From NCBI GenBank assembly GCA_030849075.1, contig JASAOO010003440.1, positions 1 to 62,088 on the forward strand: a DNA stretch of 62,088 bases, given 5' to 3'. This DNA is from Zelonia costaricensis (lineage: Eukaryota; Euglenozoa; Kinetoplastea; Trypanosomatida; Trypanosomatidae). The notes beneath the pieces were generated by a model, which ran no database searches, was not told where the DNA came from, and saw only the letters and a program-made list of their open reading frames with translations. Numbering within the stretch: the stretch's first letter is position 1; every line of letters starts with the position of its first letter. Of the stretch, positions 13,501 through 21,076 are shown piece after piece. The translations under genes were made by a program, and so were the position numbers.

Positions 13501-16500
13501 CCGCGCGCGCGAGCGCGATGTGGTGCTGGAGGTGGAGAGCCTCGTGACCGGTCGTTGGCTCGGACGCCTCTGGGCGGAGCTGGACCTCATCACCGCCGCC
13601 TCCGTCTTCCGTGATGCCCGCGCGGCCTTTTTCGCAACTCGACTCACACTGCAGGTGCACGACTGCCGCGGCCTTGCCCTCGGTGACGTCGCACTCGTGC
13701 GCCACGCCGAGGAGGTCTACGCGCAGCTGCGGGACCGCGCAGCGCGGATGTGCGTGCAGCGTGGCCGCGTGCCGCGGCGCCTGCGCCAGCAGATGAAGGA
13801 GGCACGCGATATCCGCCGACAACTGCGGCAGCGACCCGCACACGAGCTGCTGCGCCTGACATGCGCGCTGACGCGCCGCTCTGGCGCTGCAGACGCCGCG
13901 GTGGCGACGTCCGACTTGTTTGCGCTTCCGACAGCGATGGAGGCCGTGCAGCAGGATGGTCGGAGGCACGCGCCTGCACGGGCGGCGACGCCGTCGGGGC
14001 TGCTCACGTCTCTCACACACGACGTCGAAGCGGGGCATGCGGCGGCGTCTCGCGGTAGTGCGGCGACGGTGAAGCTGACGCTACGCCTCGGCGACTTCGC
14101 CGGGGCGAGTACGCCACATGCAACGGCACCCGCGGTAGCCACGGGGGAGCTGCGTCTGCCGTGGCGGCAGTGGGGTCCAGCGGACGAGCCTCGGGTGCAG
14201 TCGGCAGCAGAGGCGTCAGCCGCCACCACCACTGCGGACGTGGCCCAGCACTGGTGCGTGCCACTGCACCCCAGCGGGGACATGCTTTCGGAAGTGAGTC
14301 CGTCATCTGGCGCTGTGGACGTGTCGGCGAGGTGGTCAGTGTCGCCGGCGCGCGGGGACACATGGCTGACGTGCATCGCCATCCGCCCCACGCGCGGCGA
14401 CGGCGGCGGCGTCAGCGGCACCGCCTTGCCTGCGTGCGCGGCGCGCCGCCTGGTGCTCCGGTGGGTCTACCGCATGGAGGGCTCGGCGGCGCCGGAGGAG
14501 GAGCTCGTGACAGACATGCCGCTGCACCTGCGTCTCTCGGCGAAGCGGGCAGAGCCGGAGAGTGCGAGCGGGACGCGTGCATCCGCCGCCGCGACGGGGC
14601 TCTGGTCCGGCGCAGCGACGCTGCTGCCGCGCGTCGGTGGCGTCGGCGCGACGGTGCAGCGAGTGGAGCTGCTGGAGGCGACGCCGCTGACGTGCGGGCA
14701 GCGCGATGACGGCCTCGGGGCCGCGCAGGGCGATGCGCCAGTCAGCTACGCACGCCTCATGACGCGTCTTGCGGTGCACGAGTGGACGGTCGAGGACGAG
14801 ATGTGCTTCGAGTCGAGTCGTCGCCACGCACAGGGAACAGGCGGCAGCGGTGCGGCATGGATGTGGCTGACCTTCTACGGCGTCGCGACCGCCGGCAGCT
14901 CACGGTACAGTGCGGCGGTGGACCGCGGCCTGTACGAGGTCGTGCTCGGGGTGTACACGAGCAACACGGTGGCTCGCCGCGCGACTCAGGTGCTCACCGC
15001 TGCGCAACAGCGGCAGGATCAACTCGTCGCCGCGGAGGCGGAAGCGGACGCTGCCGCGCGCACCTCCCACGTGCCGCGCACACCGCGGCTGCACCTGCGC
15101 GACGGCGTCAACACGAGCTGGGAGGCGAAGGCGGGCAGCGGCTTCGGTCTTTCACTTGCTGAGTCCGAGTCGGGGCAGCACGCACACGCATCGGGTGGGG
15201 TGCACGGCGGCCCCGATGCCACCGCTGCGGACAGCGACGCCGAGGGCGGGGGTGTGGTGATGCGGTCGGTGGCCTTCGGGTGCGACGGTGCAACCCTCGC
15301 CGCGCTGGGGCTGACGCGGGTGGATGCTGCGACGTGTCGCGTGGTGCGCGTGGTGCCACGTCGGCGACACCGCCACGCCGCTGCAGGCAACGCGGAGGAC
15401 CGGCGGGTGGCTGCAACCGTCCTGCAAACCGGTGGCGCTGCATCGCTGCTGCAGGAGCGCGGCAGCGGCGGCACCGGTGGTGACAGCAACACGACCCACA
15501 GGACAGACGCAGCCCTGGCTGGGGTGCAGCTCACGGCATCGTGGGGGCGGGACTCGGCGCTGAACACGGCTGCATCGCGGAGCCGGGGAGGCGAGGTGGA
15601 GGTGGAGGATGCGGTGTTCACCTACGGTGACGGGGATGCCTCGCTGCTGCGGGTCTCGTGGCCGCACCCACCCGCCGACGCGGAAGCGGCAGGCGGCACA
15701 CGCGGTGGAGTCGCAGGAGACGGCGACGTCTACGGTGCAGCTGCAGTGGCTGTGGAGGAGGAGTTCAGCGTTGAGGTGGGGGTGCGTGGGCGTGGCTCTG
15801 CCAGCGAGGGCGCAGAGCCCGTCGTCGTGCGCTTCTTCTCTGCCCCCTTCTGCGTGTCCACTGCACTGTCAGACGCGCGCCGTCGCGCCACCGGCCGCCG
15901 CCCTGGCCGCGTCCCCAGCAGCAGCGATGGCCTCTCGTCGGAGAGCGACGCAGCCGCTCTGCGCGTGGGGCCGACTCGCTGGACTTCGACGCTGCCCATG
16001 CGCCGTGCCGTTGCCGTGGGGACGACGCTTGACGGCAACCTCGGTGAGGTCGCGACGTCAGTGCCGTCGGACGCCATCGTGGACGTGACGTGGGGCTTGG
16101 ATCTCCTCGCGGTGCTACCGGTCCGCGCCTGCGTTGCCGGTGTTGTGCCACTGCCGTCGCAGCGCCTTGTGCGTGCGGCGCACCCGCCTGGCATCGACGG
16201 CGGCGAGGACGGCGAGGGCGACGACGCAGACGCGCAGGCGCGGCGGCTCGAGGCGTACTCGGCCTGGGCGGACTTTGTGGAGACACAGCGGCACGGCGAG
16301 GACGCCCGCGCGCGGGTGGCGCAGCTGCGGCACTGGCGCTGCACCGTCACCGGAGTGGAGGTGTCCGGGCTGCAGCTGCCGGCGTGGTGCCCGAGCGGCG
16401 GCGTGGGCGCGCTCGAGGACCCTGCCGCGTGCACGTCGCTGCTCGCCCAGCTCGTGCTGCCGCGCGCCGCCGGGGCAGACGGGGGAGGGCGGGGCCGCGG

Positions 16501-19500
16501 CGGTGGGGCGGCGATGGGTGTGGCCCGTGCGCCGCTGATGCGCGAGCTGCCCGATATGTCCCGGGACGACACGTACGCGGATCGGCACGCCGCCGCCGCC
16601 GGCTACGCCTACAGCGCGGCGGTTGGGCTTGACGAGCCGCGCGCGCTCCTCGCTCGCTCGCGGGGGCCGCGGTACGGGGCCACCTTCACACCAGTCGCGT
16701 GGACGCTGGCGGCCACCGACATGGCGAGCGCAGGCGCAGCGGCCGATGGGTTGGCGGGCCAGCTGAGCGCGCCGGGGCTCACGGTGTGGCAGCTCCTCTC
16801 GTGCCCCTGGAGTGCCGAGGGGCGGTCCCCCGACGGTCCTCCGACTGGGGCGGCCACGACCCACCTTGTCTGCGAGGTGGGTGCGACGGAGCTGTCTGGC
16901 CTCCTCCGCGAGGGGGCGCTGTACCTTGTGCAGGTGCTCGTGCGCTGGTACGGCGGCGTGTTCGACGAGGCGGCGCGCGATGCGCTGCTGGACGCGGCGG
17001 GCCTGTACCCCACGCAGTGGATGCCGCTGCGCGCCGCGGCTCGAGTGCGCTTCAGCTACCTCTTCAGCTATCACGGCCCCGTTCTGCGTGCTCCAGCGCT
17101 GCAGCATCAGCTCGGCGATGGGTGGGGAGCATCGACCTCGCCCCGCGTCCTAGCCCCTGCTGTGCTGGACGACGCTGTCTACTGCGCCCAGCTGGAGCGC
17201 ACGCACGTCACGTACACCCCACAGAAGAATGCGAAGGACTCAGTCCTGTGCACTGCGTGGCTCAGCCGCATGGTGCTCGTGCTCCGCGTCGTTGTCGTCG
17301 AGGGCGAAGCGGAGGAGGGTGTTGGCAGCGCGACGCGCGGGGCTCGCACGGTGGCGCAGTGGCGCACGCGGCTCGCCCCGCTGCCGTGCTGCGGGCCGTC
17401 GTCACCGCCGTCTCGTGCTCCGGCCGCCTCGGCGGCAGAGCCCACCGTGACGCAGGCTCCGGTGCCCGCTGCAGCCCCGGTGCCCGTCCCCGTATCGGTG
17501 CCTATTCCCGTGCCCATCCCCGTCCCAGTGCCCATCCCACGGCGTGTCTCCGAGCCAGTCGCGGTCGCTGCACCGCTGCAACCTCCTACGGTGGACGCTG
17601 ACGGCGCCGCCGCCGCACCGAGTGGCACGCCGCGCTCGGCTCCCCCCATCCCGCCCGCGCCAGCAACGGTGGAGGAGGAGGTGGTGCCACTGCTGGCGAC
17701 GGCGCGCACCTTCTGCTGGCGACCCAGCCCCGCTGCCGCCGCAGCTGCCGCGGCGGTGGCGCGTACGACTTGGGTGGAGGCGGATGTGGTGTTGATGCAG
17801 GACCCGGCGGACGGCGACGACGAGGGGGAAGTGGATGGGTGGGAGGACGGAGGAGGGGCGCAGGCCGCAGCTACGCGCGGCACGGCTGGTGGGGGTGTCG
17901 TGGTGGGGCGCGGCGCGGTTCGACTCGGCATCAGCGCCGCTGCTGTCGCCGACCACGTCGTCTGGGACACGAGGGAGGGCCGGGTGGAGAGTGGGTGGCG
18001 GCTCACGGCCCCTGTTCCGGTTGCCGTGCCCATCGCCATGTCGGAGGCGGGCGTGCCCGTCCAGGCAAGTGACCTCCATCACGACAAGGCTGACACGCGT
18101 GCAGCGGCGGTGAGGTCGACGCTTCGCCTCGACCTGCTCGTCTTCACGGCCCCCAGCGAGGCGCAAGTGACGGCCCTGCGAGCCGCGCAGGCGGCACAGG
18201 CGGAGCGGCAGCGGCGCGGCCTGCTGGAGCTGCAGAGCACCGAGGATCGCCTCCTGCGTGCGACGCCAGCGCCGGCGCCGAAACGCAGTGACGGTGGCCG
18301 AGACGGTGGTGGGAGCGCGGGGGGCGCGTCAGTGACGGCGGTGACGGCGGCGCCACCACCGCAGACGCTCGCGCAGCGTTCGCAAGCCTGGGTCTCGCCG
18401 CTCTACCGCTGGCTGCGCGTGCCGCCCAGCGCGGTGTGCCTCGCGACCTTCGCGGTGCTGGAGAGGGTGCAGCCACTGCGTGCGGAGTGGGATGCGGCGG
18501 CCGCGACGAGAATCGTGACGAGCGGAGGCCGTGGTGCTCGCAGCGGGCTTCGTCGCCGCAAGACGCGTCCGGCTCCGTGCGCGGTGGTGGCGCTGTGGGA
18601 GCTGCCGCGGGATCGGCGCCTGGGCGATGTAGTGCCGTCGCCATCCGACGCGCTCGCTGCCACATCAACGCTTCCCTGCCTCGTGGACAACTCCACGGGG
18701 GAGGTGCGGGTGCCGGCGTGGACGCTGCTGCCCACTGCCACGCTGCCGGTGAGCGCCGACGAGGAGCTTTGGCGAGGTGTGTGCGCGCCGCACCCGCCCC
18801 AGGCGCTCAAGCCGCACCTGCAGGCTGGCCGCGCCCTTCTGCGCGAGGCCCGACGACTGCGGCTGGACTGGCGCCCCGTCGACGGAACGTCACGCAGCGG
18901 CACGAGCATGATGGCGGCGCTGGCCGGCCTCCTGGGCGGCGCTGCTGTCGCCTACACCGCCGACGACGGCGCGGCGTGTGTGTGGGTGAGTGGCGGTCTG
19001 CGTCTGCAAGCCGCGCGGCGCAGCGGCACAGGCGCGAGCGAGCCGATCAGCAACGCCCCCGATGCCGATGCGCAGCGCGGTTCTCACAAGAAGGACGCCC
19101 TGCCCACCGGCGCGTGGCGCAGCGCCGCCTATGCCGCGTACAACTCCCATTTCCTGCGATGCCAGGCGGTGGGCGCGGCGCCTGACGAGGGCGAGCGTCA
19201 CAGAGACGTGCCGCGGGGGGCAGCGCCGTCGGTGTGGCGCTGCGACGTGCAGGCGCCCGGCGCGACCACGCGGACGAGGCCGACGTCGGAGCCTGCGCGC
19301 GTGTTCCACACCGCAACCCTTCTGGGCAGCCGCGTGTGGCTGCTCGGTGGGTGGAGCGCTGCACCGGCGCCGGCCTCATTTGCGGCGGCAGCATTGGCAG
19401 CGGCGGGCGCCGCAGCGTCGACTACCGGGCTGGTGGAGCGCCGACGTCGCGAGGTGCGCCAGGCCATAAGCAGCGCCGATACCCACCTCAGCACAACTGC

Positions 19501-20611
19501 CATGGCGGATGGGGAGGCGGATAGTGACAGCTCCGCTGCCACGCTGCAGCCGTTGCTGCAGTGGAGTGCGCAGGTGCAGTGCGTACAGCTCCTGCACGAC
19601 GGCTCACCGGCCCCCACGGTGACGCCTCCGGCCGCAGAAGGGAGTGACGAAGCCGCGGGGGAGGAGGAGGAGGGGGCAGGGGCGGGGCGTCGGCTCGCCG
19701 CTGCGCCACACCTCGCCTGCCACGTTGCCGTGCCCTGCGAAGATCGCTTTGTGGTGACGTTCGGGGGGCTGCAGCCGACCGCGGCGGCGGGGGTGGAGGC
19801 CACGGCGGCGGTGCACGTGTACGACACGGTGCGGGGTGTGTGGTGGGTGCTGCCGCCTCGAACGGCGGCTTCTCCAGCCGCAGGTGCCGACTCTGTTGCG
19901 TCCACGACTGCACCACCCGCGACGGCAGCGGCGTCGTCGGGCCCCGGCGAGGTGTGGCCCTGTGCGCGGTACGGCCACGCTATCACACCGGTGCCCAGCA
20001 CGGGGGGTGTTCAGCAGCCGCGCAGCTACTTCGTGTTCGGCGGCGCGTGCACCCGGGAGGCGACGGCTACGGCGGTGGGTGCAGAGGAGCTGCTGTGGGT
20101 CTGGACGCCGCACGTCGTACACGCGACCGACGCGCTGGGGGCGGGGCTTGCCGATGCCGAGCGCTGCCCTGTGGAGTCGCTGTGGCGACGCGTGCAGCTT
20201 CCGATCGACGTTGCGGCGTCGCTGATGAGCAGCAGCAGCAGGAGCTGCGGCCGAGTTCTCGCGCAGCTGTACGCGTATTCGGCAGCTGAGGTGGCAGCAG
20301 CGGTGTGCCCGAGCCCCAGCGCGGCAAAGCCGGCCGCTGCCGACACGCTCTCGCCGCCGCCGGATGCCGGGGTGACGTCGCTGGTGCTGTGCATCGCAGG
20401 CGGCATGTCCGCCGCGCGTGTAGGGGCGGGGACTGCGTCGACCTCAACGGCATCGACTGCCGCCGTCGCCACCGCCGCACCCGATGACGCGCTCTGCGCA
20501 TTCCGCGGCCTTCTCGAGCCGTGGCTGGCGCATCCGGTGACGGGTGCGGCGGTGGTGGTGTCGGTGCTTGTTGCCTGCACATGCGCGCAGTCAGCAATGC
20601 CGCCGCGCTGA
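1598..20611 (+). CDS. Giant multi-domain protein: disordered N-terminus, degenerate C2-like modules, kelch-like C-terminus (6337 aa)
   Basis: Uninterrupted 19-kb frame of 6337 codons; the ATG is the first one after the candidate splice sites. Residues 1 to about 1390 are low complexity (Ala/Ser/Pro/Thr), with an Arg/Ser-rich block (about 420-500) and a Tyr/Ser-rich block (about 962-980). Residues 1400-1495 look helical. From about 1540 to 5550 the protein repeatedly shows features of C2 beta-sandwiches: NHPRWQHTF followed by LRLRVFDRP near residue 2413, and a W-x-P-L strand (WLPL, WVPL, WMPL, WCVPL) near residues 2155, 2500, 3110, 3397, 4219 and 5141, usually followed by a hydrophobic strand such as GWVLITW or VLVQWRV. 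Acidic Ca2+-loop residues are mostly not obvious, so many modules may not bind calcium. A Val/Ile-Pro repeat lies near 5288-5315. Residues 5897-6275 contain kelch-like strands, and a short hydrophobic patch lies near 6314-6328. Function unknown; a large membrane-associated or scaffold protein is inferred. The C2 assignment rests on motif reading alone. Confidence 0.9.
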   Translation: MDGENAQPRPAGDVADGAALLELTTGVDGFDTHTSDALIAVVREAGNAEAARAAAPSSPTSSIASSSLSTFSQSSTPRMRERGDSHSGSHGASPANAAASAKPALAGDGAAAAARPDGAPPLLLLSLSPPRPAASAQAEPVAIPPSQLTPASSVATSLTVMTGTTADPDLAPLRSTSTSANFEAAAVVVPGPTTASTDGTPDAAGASALQEDHHPLARVAPVTAPSPALHGEVPAAPVPTAARGEGAHAALEPGGGSSILTAPFSASNPSPPEDRPGAEGSEDGAGTVSSSFHSPSSSPKTSRASSSSLHASAARKGRVHTAAPEKDASHAHPSGPPALSRAALDGASRGSGGSSGSGHVGARLGDAVGFAADNDDSGWAGPRPPPRRHAGAAAGAAAGAGDESGGTAERRPTRRVGRSGVGQLRQRPSQRPRQPSRRHRSRSRGEAAISASSSASRSQRGSSAQRQRRRSSRRRRTPSAALRPRRASGSAQGGSSNSPSSPASTGAATAAPFSSHTHRAGMSLSSAALSLIAVDAPLTSQVVDVPSTHSSVTVSGSDPLLSSEGAGASRGPAAAAPAPSPATGDGWPDELFPVSSDDDDRDASVDLTSEAEAEAVVIGPRTRTPASTTELPPQPTPALPPAPPPAAVAAEAATALHAEEAKNPQPRPSQPTPWTVPPPPTARVPPPPDISAPAVASTPPARAGAGEAAPEAELKGNEAPEAVDAASSTAASSPHPRWPLADTAEDASPGTSTSPSPTPPSSGAASPPRLAATAAAAAIPRAPPNRLFGAAATSLPSSNPASPAAATLGGHTGLQLRPPAGLIATTTHGADAEAPRLTSPNSVSISGDGTDSGGDGALRYSTSTSAASGSVSLEAAMAGSNRLSMSGVPRSTATGRSALSMAQFAVQRTSVDDDRSTPESDPTADGDVSGRSAGVGAATPALDRGRAPSQAHTADRPHRRSSSSGSSYYYSYSGSYTYSDSGSSGDGGRPRRGHHSSRSLATLAARQSRDEREAVVHEAGLAGQRRTTTTAATRWSAYEEVTPVVVGRRGVLRWLGCGAKQPATTGGVRTSRTEEHRVEETVTAASTAPEARSATSVSASFPGHREGGTASASLTTGRVGTEAGTGTPVAQGETQPHGPQEAGGDDTTRRGSGNGRSLSDTASEGPQATPNSATASERTIPVDDAAVGDDAASAGALPGSPPEEAQASLPTPDTHKASAEEGLRAEQEAAARLEDNGESVAADVGDAHSPVDALEDSAGGPPLPDVTTQDHVLLKRAVSDPFTPDEEVPEMVGGKEDHSDTSQGSVTAVPTASDPGTRAYTTARSSVAAVLAGHGDAVGPLPGSLPPPCMPDESGGWREADTSAASEPAEQHDEAASPDNAALDEEANTAAASSSSASLLPQPLLALLVYMEELPRLRAWDAEPPIDTATADRLRDAAEAAARVCAEAQAASQAAAAAAQRARRHALREMLVRPPRQCIFVEVHRLQQWCWALLCAREPPCGVSASHLTGSTALAVAAAANDGPWRGPHHAAGEGGDEEAEDPSWVEVRFAVYGDDPTGGEQKLVAAGTPFMLPGNAAAARRCGGGGAATGGFGRDSWSDLLVFQHAAAPPATSGGEPRACASSSLTSSSTTDSQDGSNVVRSQSHRYLCRGSALLICIEERSERWVTADTDADAAAPAVVSAPGTRMHSPVCGIQPQSSAAAGEAAASATADTDVTDSSSVEWHTEPSSSASSATAQASDPLPDAVATARPPAPGVALGSTGTEEAAMRPPAAAATMGVDVGRVRQSPSLTAPESTALRGTYLEECWRPLAASAPLPPASLFDLAADQPPLLTFLTTTPSAAATAVPGGSALSAPPLSCRVRWAMEPQAHAPSTDAPASTDAPLGAGAGCGLPMWRALGSAIEAYERTCRGAEAAAAAAAAAASDKAVECGVGTESATASPPTVLWGTIPAEARDAAAAGASPAVQRWPGSGGLATPPSPPVLDGLPAVCSVVVRCTAALLFLHDLAAVPGSCYCPATELSVSGGCGGGGVAVAGAGAGSPSFYHSRSVQPGTSALSAPDASVAARAPVMRYDVTFHAVLTRDTAPALLFTVHGAGAPAHVFGSAVWSPFSPTAALADAASSALFRSQVQLGSWGGGDDYISGTGAAGGLTDVWLPLFAAADAGPSSAGSAAATTTSVGSGVELVGWLHGDVEVVPLPSLQAAEAQRLWSGFAAHALRTSQATAQSLASLAAAAVRRDSGLLYMDADAEGDDALMDFSVVEAAGLRPLVTHFGCPLPPTPLRWDDPASWGLHRTCANVYCEVVAVQTERQEEGREGMTGGGGGVGRSGRSGSRPASRTASRGAVEPPAPGAVASAAVAAAAAPAAPYEAYGFRTLPPAWRVAVPPDASVVSEGGAALGAASVPVTATRANTNHPRWQHTFRCGLADLAGLRLRVFDRPARASAAATEGATQEGGRRGSGVGAGWRAVLLGTASVSYWMLRTLMRSGCSDAPSHGSAWLPLVWSPGGGGGGGVTDPSRGARLQSLFPAVCNGWVLITWRRLPRAYETARELCWTPACMQHTSITRRRSPAAEDAPDTASSAVRSRSRSPSLALRRLRALSRAWYAARVRPAMTSLDATAWGTAASPASAPLSWMSSELVPWLNLRHARLRWPWLQHFLRLRGGEARLLLRRYATPEGDGARVCATCVLVPLTAGGSRHFASAAAHGAEAGSFAVVLDAAAPSPPPGAASPAAPAALEATVCLPASPVVEAQVWWHPRRRRRGGDDDSCAEANAPRLLGTGSWTFPLDEIAAEVNHDDADDVAVHALAGTATSLRRFFVPHEASLCVAPAPSTVVPHQVDGGVLSWRVMSLPRLLLSGDTSTGTASPAPTWGWPDVGTAAAVRVEVRQVLWFDAADLPCAGDAGASIVVAGSTVPLCAGVPGQLDEAVCWTGPGDLPPSGAARVPYLAVHHADGMGDGSGSSVGGGGGGPAGRAGHTPSNVNTRRSFSLSWDASASRGGWWSGVGGRGGLADGTAVTSASGRARGAAAAAMSVVTADDLEAPATTVELTWPPRRFDYLDDDAAPPTLSLWVMASAGGPVEDAGVASEPERVWGAVRLPGLDGFTEEAGAVWLPLFRSYANPPAAAEASSNTEARPDALEGASPSDSAARSFPSPPLAQIEGNASAACAVHHVGFMAVRYEHNLRRRRSVPGAAVAAPSASHTPLTGASTRVLLVQVGALRPRAARFAVHPTAITTSATRSTGAAVAVDASTELSTSASAPQPSAAASDLSAPQPSAPGDMASCPADVSGCDAATLAEVLVGFEMHRFTLCVANLQAEAAVDEGGEGGGGSRVAVFPFSRLHGGADAGREDHARVVRLQVRIGAAKGAAAAEPVLVMGNTMQFRPGCDGGAGADEGAQWVPLVQRHTTDGDGERVAAEVLVQWRVVDLAVDAARDVRDVHLQQAVREYCGGGGAACSYTVHSSLSSVAQLEQRSSSRQPSCAAFLVPVERETRLARLSRALHAVQPHVHPCVYLVLDQLALHCTRRAVRAWMSTLTPTTALRGAGEAVDEGATPPRVPLRLEARLTWPAEWRATWLRTAPPPHPRSAVQQAGTCAAATVPMDESGAVALPVWFDAVSGVFESVGEEGRADAGEAEELVLAAAGITLPPLCLALPAASHITHAVGSAGLAAHCSVAFAVFTEPRAAMPEVRGAASGACVGAGRTPLVYPTRSPKFCLTSLLPPSTAAEAPGMVLLRWRARLSEELPLPPPNEATDRVRAQSATRSTAPPVPLQLPPTPALARITVKRLELCGVEVSLACGAAQRHRRALPPATVVLTATAPVSADAAREGAVGCEDGDGELPLRVSPPTPCVLAPSLALAQAAAGVASTSSGLLCRATQSVRYVWHTDFSVAAPVMQLVLHVRVPEAALQASRGDEAWLRHDDLPQQQLQPSQGAPHEAHVVGKAVYTLDVATFVKDMEAAAAAAVTAMPGRARERDVVLEVESLVTGRWLGRLWAELDLITAASVFRDARAAFFATRLTLQVHDCRGLALGDVALVRHAEEVYAQLRDRAARMCVQRGRVPRRLRQQMKEARDIRRQLRQRPAHELLRLTCALTRRSGAADAAVATSDLFALPTAMEAVQQDGRRHAPARAATPSGLLTSLTHDVEAGHAAASRGSAATVKLTLRLGDFAGASTPHATAPAVATGELRLPWRQWGPADEPRVQSAAEASAATTTADVAQHWCVPLHPSGDMLSEVSPSSGAVDVSARWSVSPARGDTWLTCIAIRPTRGDGGGVSGTALPACAARRLVLRWVYRMEGSAAPEEELVTDMPLHLRLSAKRAEPESASGTRASAAATGLWSGAATLLPRVGGVGATVQRVELLEATPLTCGQRDDGLGAAQGDAPVSYARLMTRLAVHEWTVEDEMCFESSRRHAQGTGGSGAAWMWLTFYGVATAGSSRYSAAVDRGLYEVVLGVYTSNTVARRATQVLTAAQQRQDQLVAAEAEADAAARTSHVPRTPRLHLRDGVNTSWEAKAGSGFGLSLAESESGQHAHASGGVHGGPDATAADSDAEGGGVVMRSVAFGCDGATLAALGLTRVDAATCRVVRVVPRRRHRHAAAGNAEDRRVAATVLQTGGAASLLQERGSGGTGGDSNTTHRTDAALAGVQLTASWGRDSALNTAASRSRGGEVEVEDAVFTYGDGDASLLRVSWPHPPADAEAAGGTRGGVAGDGDVYGAAAVAVEEEFSVEVGVRGRGSASEGAEPVVVRFFSAPFCVSTALSDARRRATGRRPGRVPSSSDGLSSESDAAALRVGPTRWTSTLPMRRAVAVGTTLDGNLGEVATSVPSDAIVDVTWGLDLLAVLPVRACVAGVVPLPSQRLVRAAHPPGIDGGEDGEGDDADAQARRLEAYSAWADFVETQRHGEDARARVAQLRHWRCTVTGVEVSGLQLPAWCPSGGVGALEDPAACTSLLAQLVLPRAAGADGGGRGRGGGAAMGVARAPLMRELPDMSRDDTYADRHAAAAGYAYSAAVGLDEPRALLARSRGPRYGATFTPVAWTLAATDMASAGAAADGLAGQLSAPGLTVWQLLSCPWSAEGRSPDGPPTGAATTHLVCEVGATELSGLLREGALYLVQVLVRWYGGVFDEAARDALLDAAGLYPTQWMPLRAAARVRFSYLFSYHGPVLRAPALQHQLGDGWGASTSPRVLAPAVLDDAVYCAQLERTHVTYTPQKNAKDSVLCTAWLSRMVLVLRVVVVEGEAEEGVGSATRGARTVAQWRTRLAPLPCCGPSSPPSRAPAASAAEPTVTQAPVPAAAPVPVPVSVPIPVPIPVPVPIPRRVSEPVAVAAPLQPPTVDADGAAAAPSGTPRSAPPIPPAPATVEEEVVPLLATARTFCWRPSPAAAAAAAAVARTTWVEADVVLMQDPADGDDEGEVDGWEDGGGAQAAATRGTAGGGVVVGRGAVRLGISAAAVADHVVWDTREGRVESGWRLTAPVPVAVPIAMSEAGVPVQASDLHHDKADTRAAAVRSTLRLDLLVFTAPSEAQVTALRAAQAAQAERQRRGLLELQSTEDRLLRATPAPAPKRSDGGRDGGGSAGGASVTAVTAAPPPQTLAQRSQAWVSPLYRWLRVPPSAVCLATFAVLERVQPLRAEWDAAAATRIVTSGGRGARSGLRRRKTRPAPCAVVALWELPRDRRLGDVVPSPSDALAATSTLPCLVDNSTGEVRVPAWTLLPTATLPVSADEELWRGVCAPHPPQALKPHLQAGRALLREARRLRLDWRPVDGTSRSGTSMMAALAGLLGGAAVAYTADDGAACVWVSGGLRLQAARRSGTGASEPISNAPDADAQRGSHKKDALPTGAWRSAAYAAYNSHFLRCQAVGAAPDEGERHRDVPRGAAPSVWRCDVQAPGATTRTRPTSEPARVFHTATLLGSRVWLLGGWSAAPAPASFAAAALAAAGAAASTTGLVERRRREVRQAISSADTHLSTTAMADGEADSDSSAATLQPLLQWSAQVQCVQLLHDGSPAPTVTPPAAEGSDEAAGEEEEGAGAGRRLAAAPHLACHVAVPCEDRFVVTFGGLQPTAAAGVEATAAVHVYDTVRGVWWVLPPRTAASPAAGADSVASTTAPPATAAASSGPGEVWPCARYGHAITPVPSTGGVQQPRSYFVFGGACTREATATAVGAEELLWVWTPHVVHATDALGAGLADAERCPVESLWRRVQLPIDVAASLMSSSSRSCGRVLAQLYAYSAAEVAAAVCPSPSAAKPAAADTLSPPPDAGVTSLVLCIAGGMSAARVGAGTASTSTASTAAVATAAPDDALCAFRGLLEPWLAHPVTGAAVVVSVLVACTCAQSAMPPR
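4485..4560 (+). other. Tyr/Ser/Gly-rich low-complexity segment in the giant protein
   Basis: The frame encodes a run of serines followed by alternating Tyr/Ser/Gly (YYYSYSGSYTYSDSGSS), flanked by Arg/His-rich sequence. It is unlike the Ala/Pro/Thr background of the rest of the N-terminal region and resembles aromatic sticker sequences of condensate-forming proteins; that functional reading is inference. Confidence 0.6.
17440..17545 (+). repeat. Val/Ile-Pro dipeptide repeat encoded within the giant gene
   Basis: A short CCxGTx/ATx repeat encodes alternating Pro-Val and Pro-Ile units (PVPVSVPIPVPIPVPVP). It lies between the last two C2-like modules and probably forms an extended polyproline-type linker. 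It stays in frame, and the protein continues normally on both sides. Confidence 0.7.
19285..20420 (+). other. Kelch-like beta-propeller segment of the giant protein
   Basis: Four strands fit the kelch pattern of hydrophobic residues, Gly-Gly and a later aromatic position: VWLLGGW near 19333, FVVTFGG near 19749 followed by VHVYDTVRGVWW, YFVFGG near 20027 followed by LLWVW, and LVLCIAGG near 20380. Ala-rich or acidic insertions separate them. Four blades is fewer than the usual five to seven, so others may be diverged or the propeller incomplete. Confidence 0.55.
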
Positions 20612-20857
20612 GGGGCACGAGTGAGGCGAGCGCGTGAGGTCGCACGCCTCTCTCGCAACCCCCCCCCTGTCTGCCACTGCACGCCTCGCCTCCGTTCTCT
20701 GTCTTGTCGTGCGAGCTGGTGGCCGACGCTGCAGGAGGACGACAACCGCGTGCGCTGACCGTGATGGCGGTACGCCCCTCGTCTCAGAGGACTGCGGACC
20801 ACTTTTCCCCTCCCCCCCTTTCCCGTGTCCGTCGTCGCCGCAGTTGGCATTGCCGGC

Positions 20858-20890
<33 letters not shown>

Positions 20891-21043
20891 TCGACGGCTG
20901 CAGCCGCACTGCCACCTTCTCGTTCTCCGCCCTCGCAGAAGGAGAAAAATGGAAATGGAATCGGTGCAGGTTGCACGAATGCCCTCCGCTGAGGCCGGAG
21001 CACGCCCCCCGTGTCATCAAGCATCCCAGCATCCATCGGGCAG

Positions 21044-21076
<33 letters not shown>

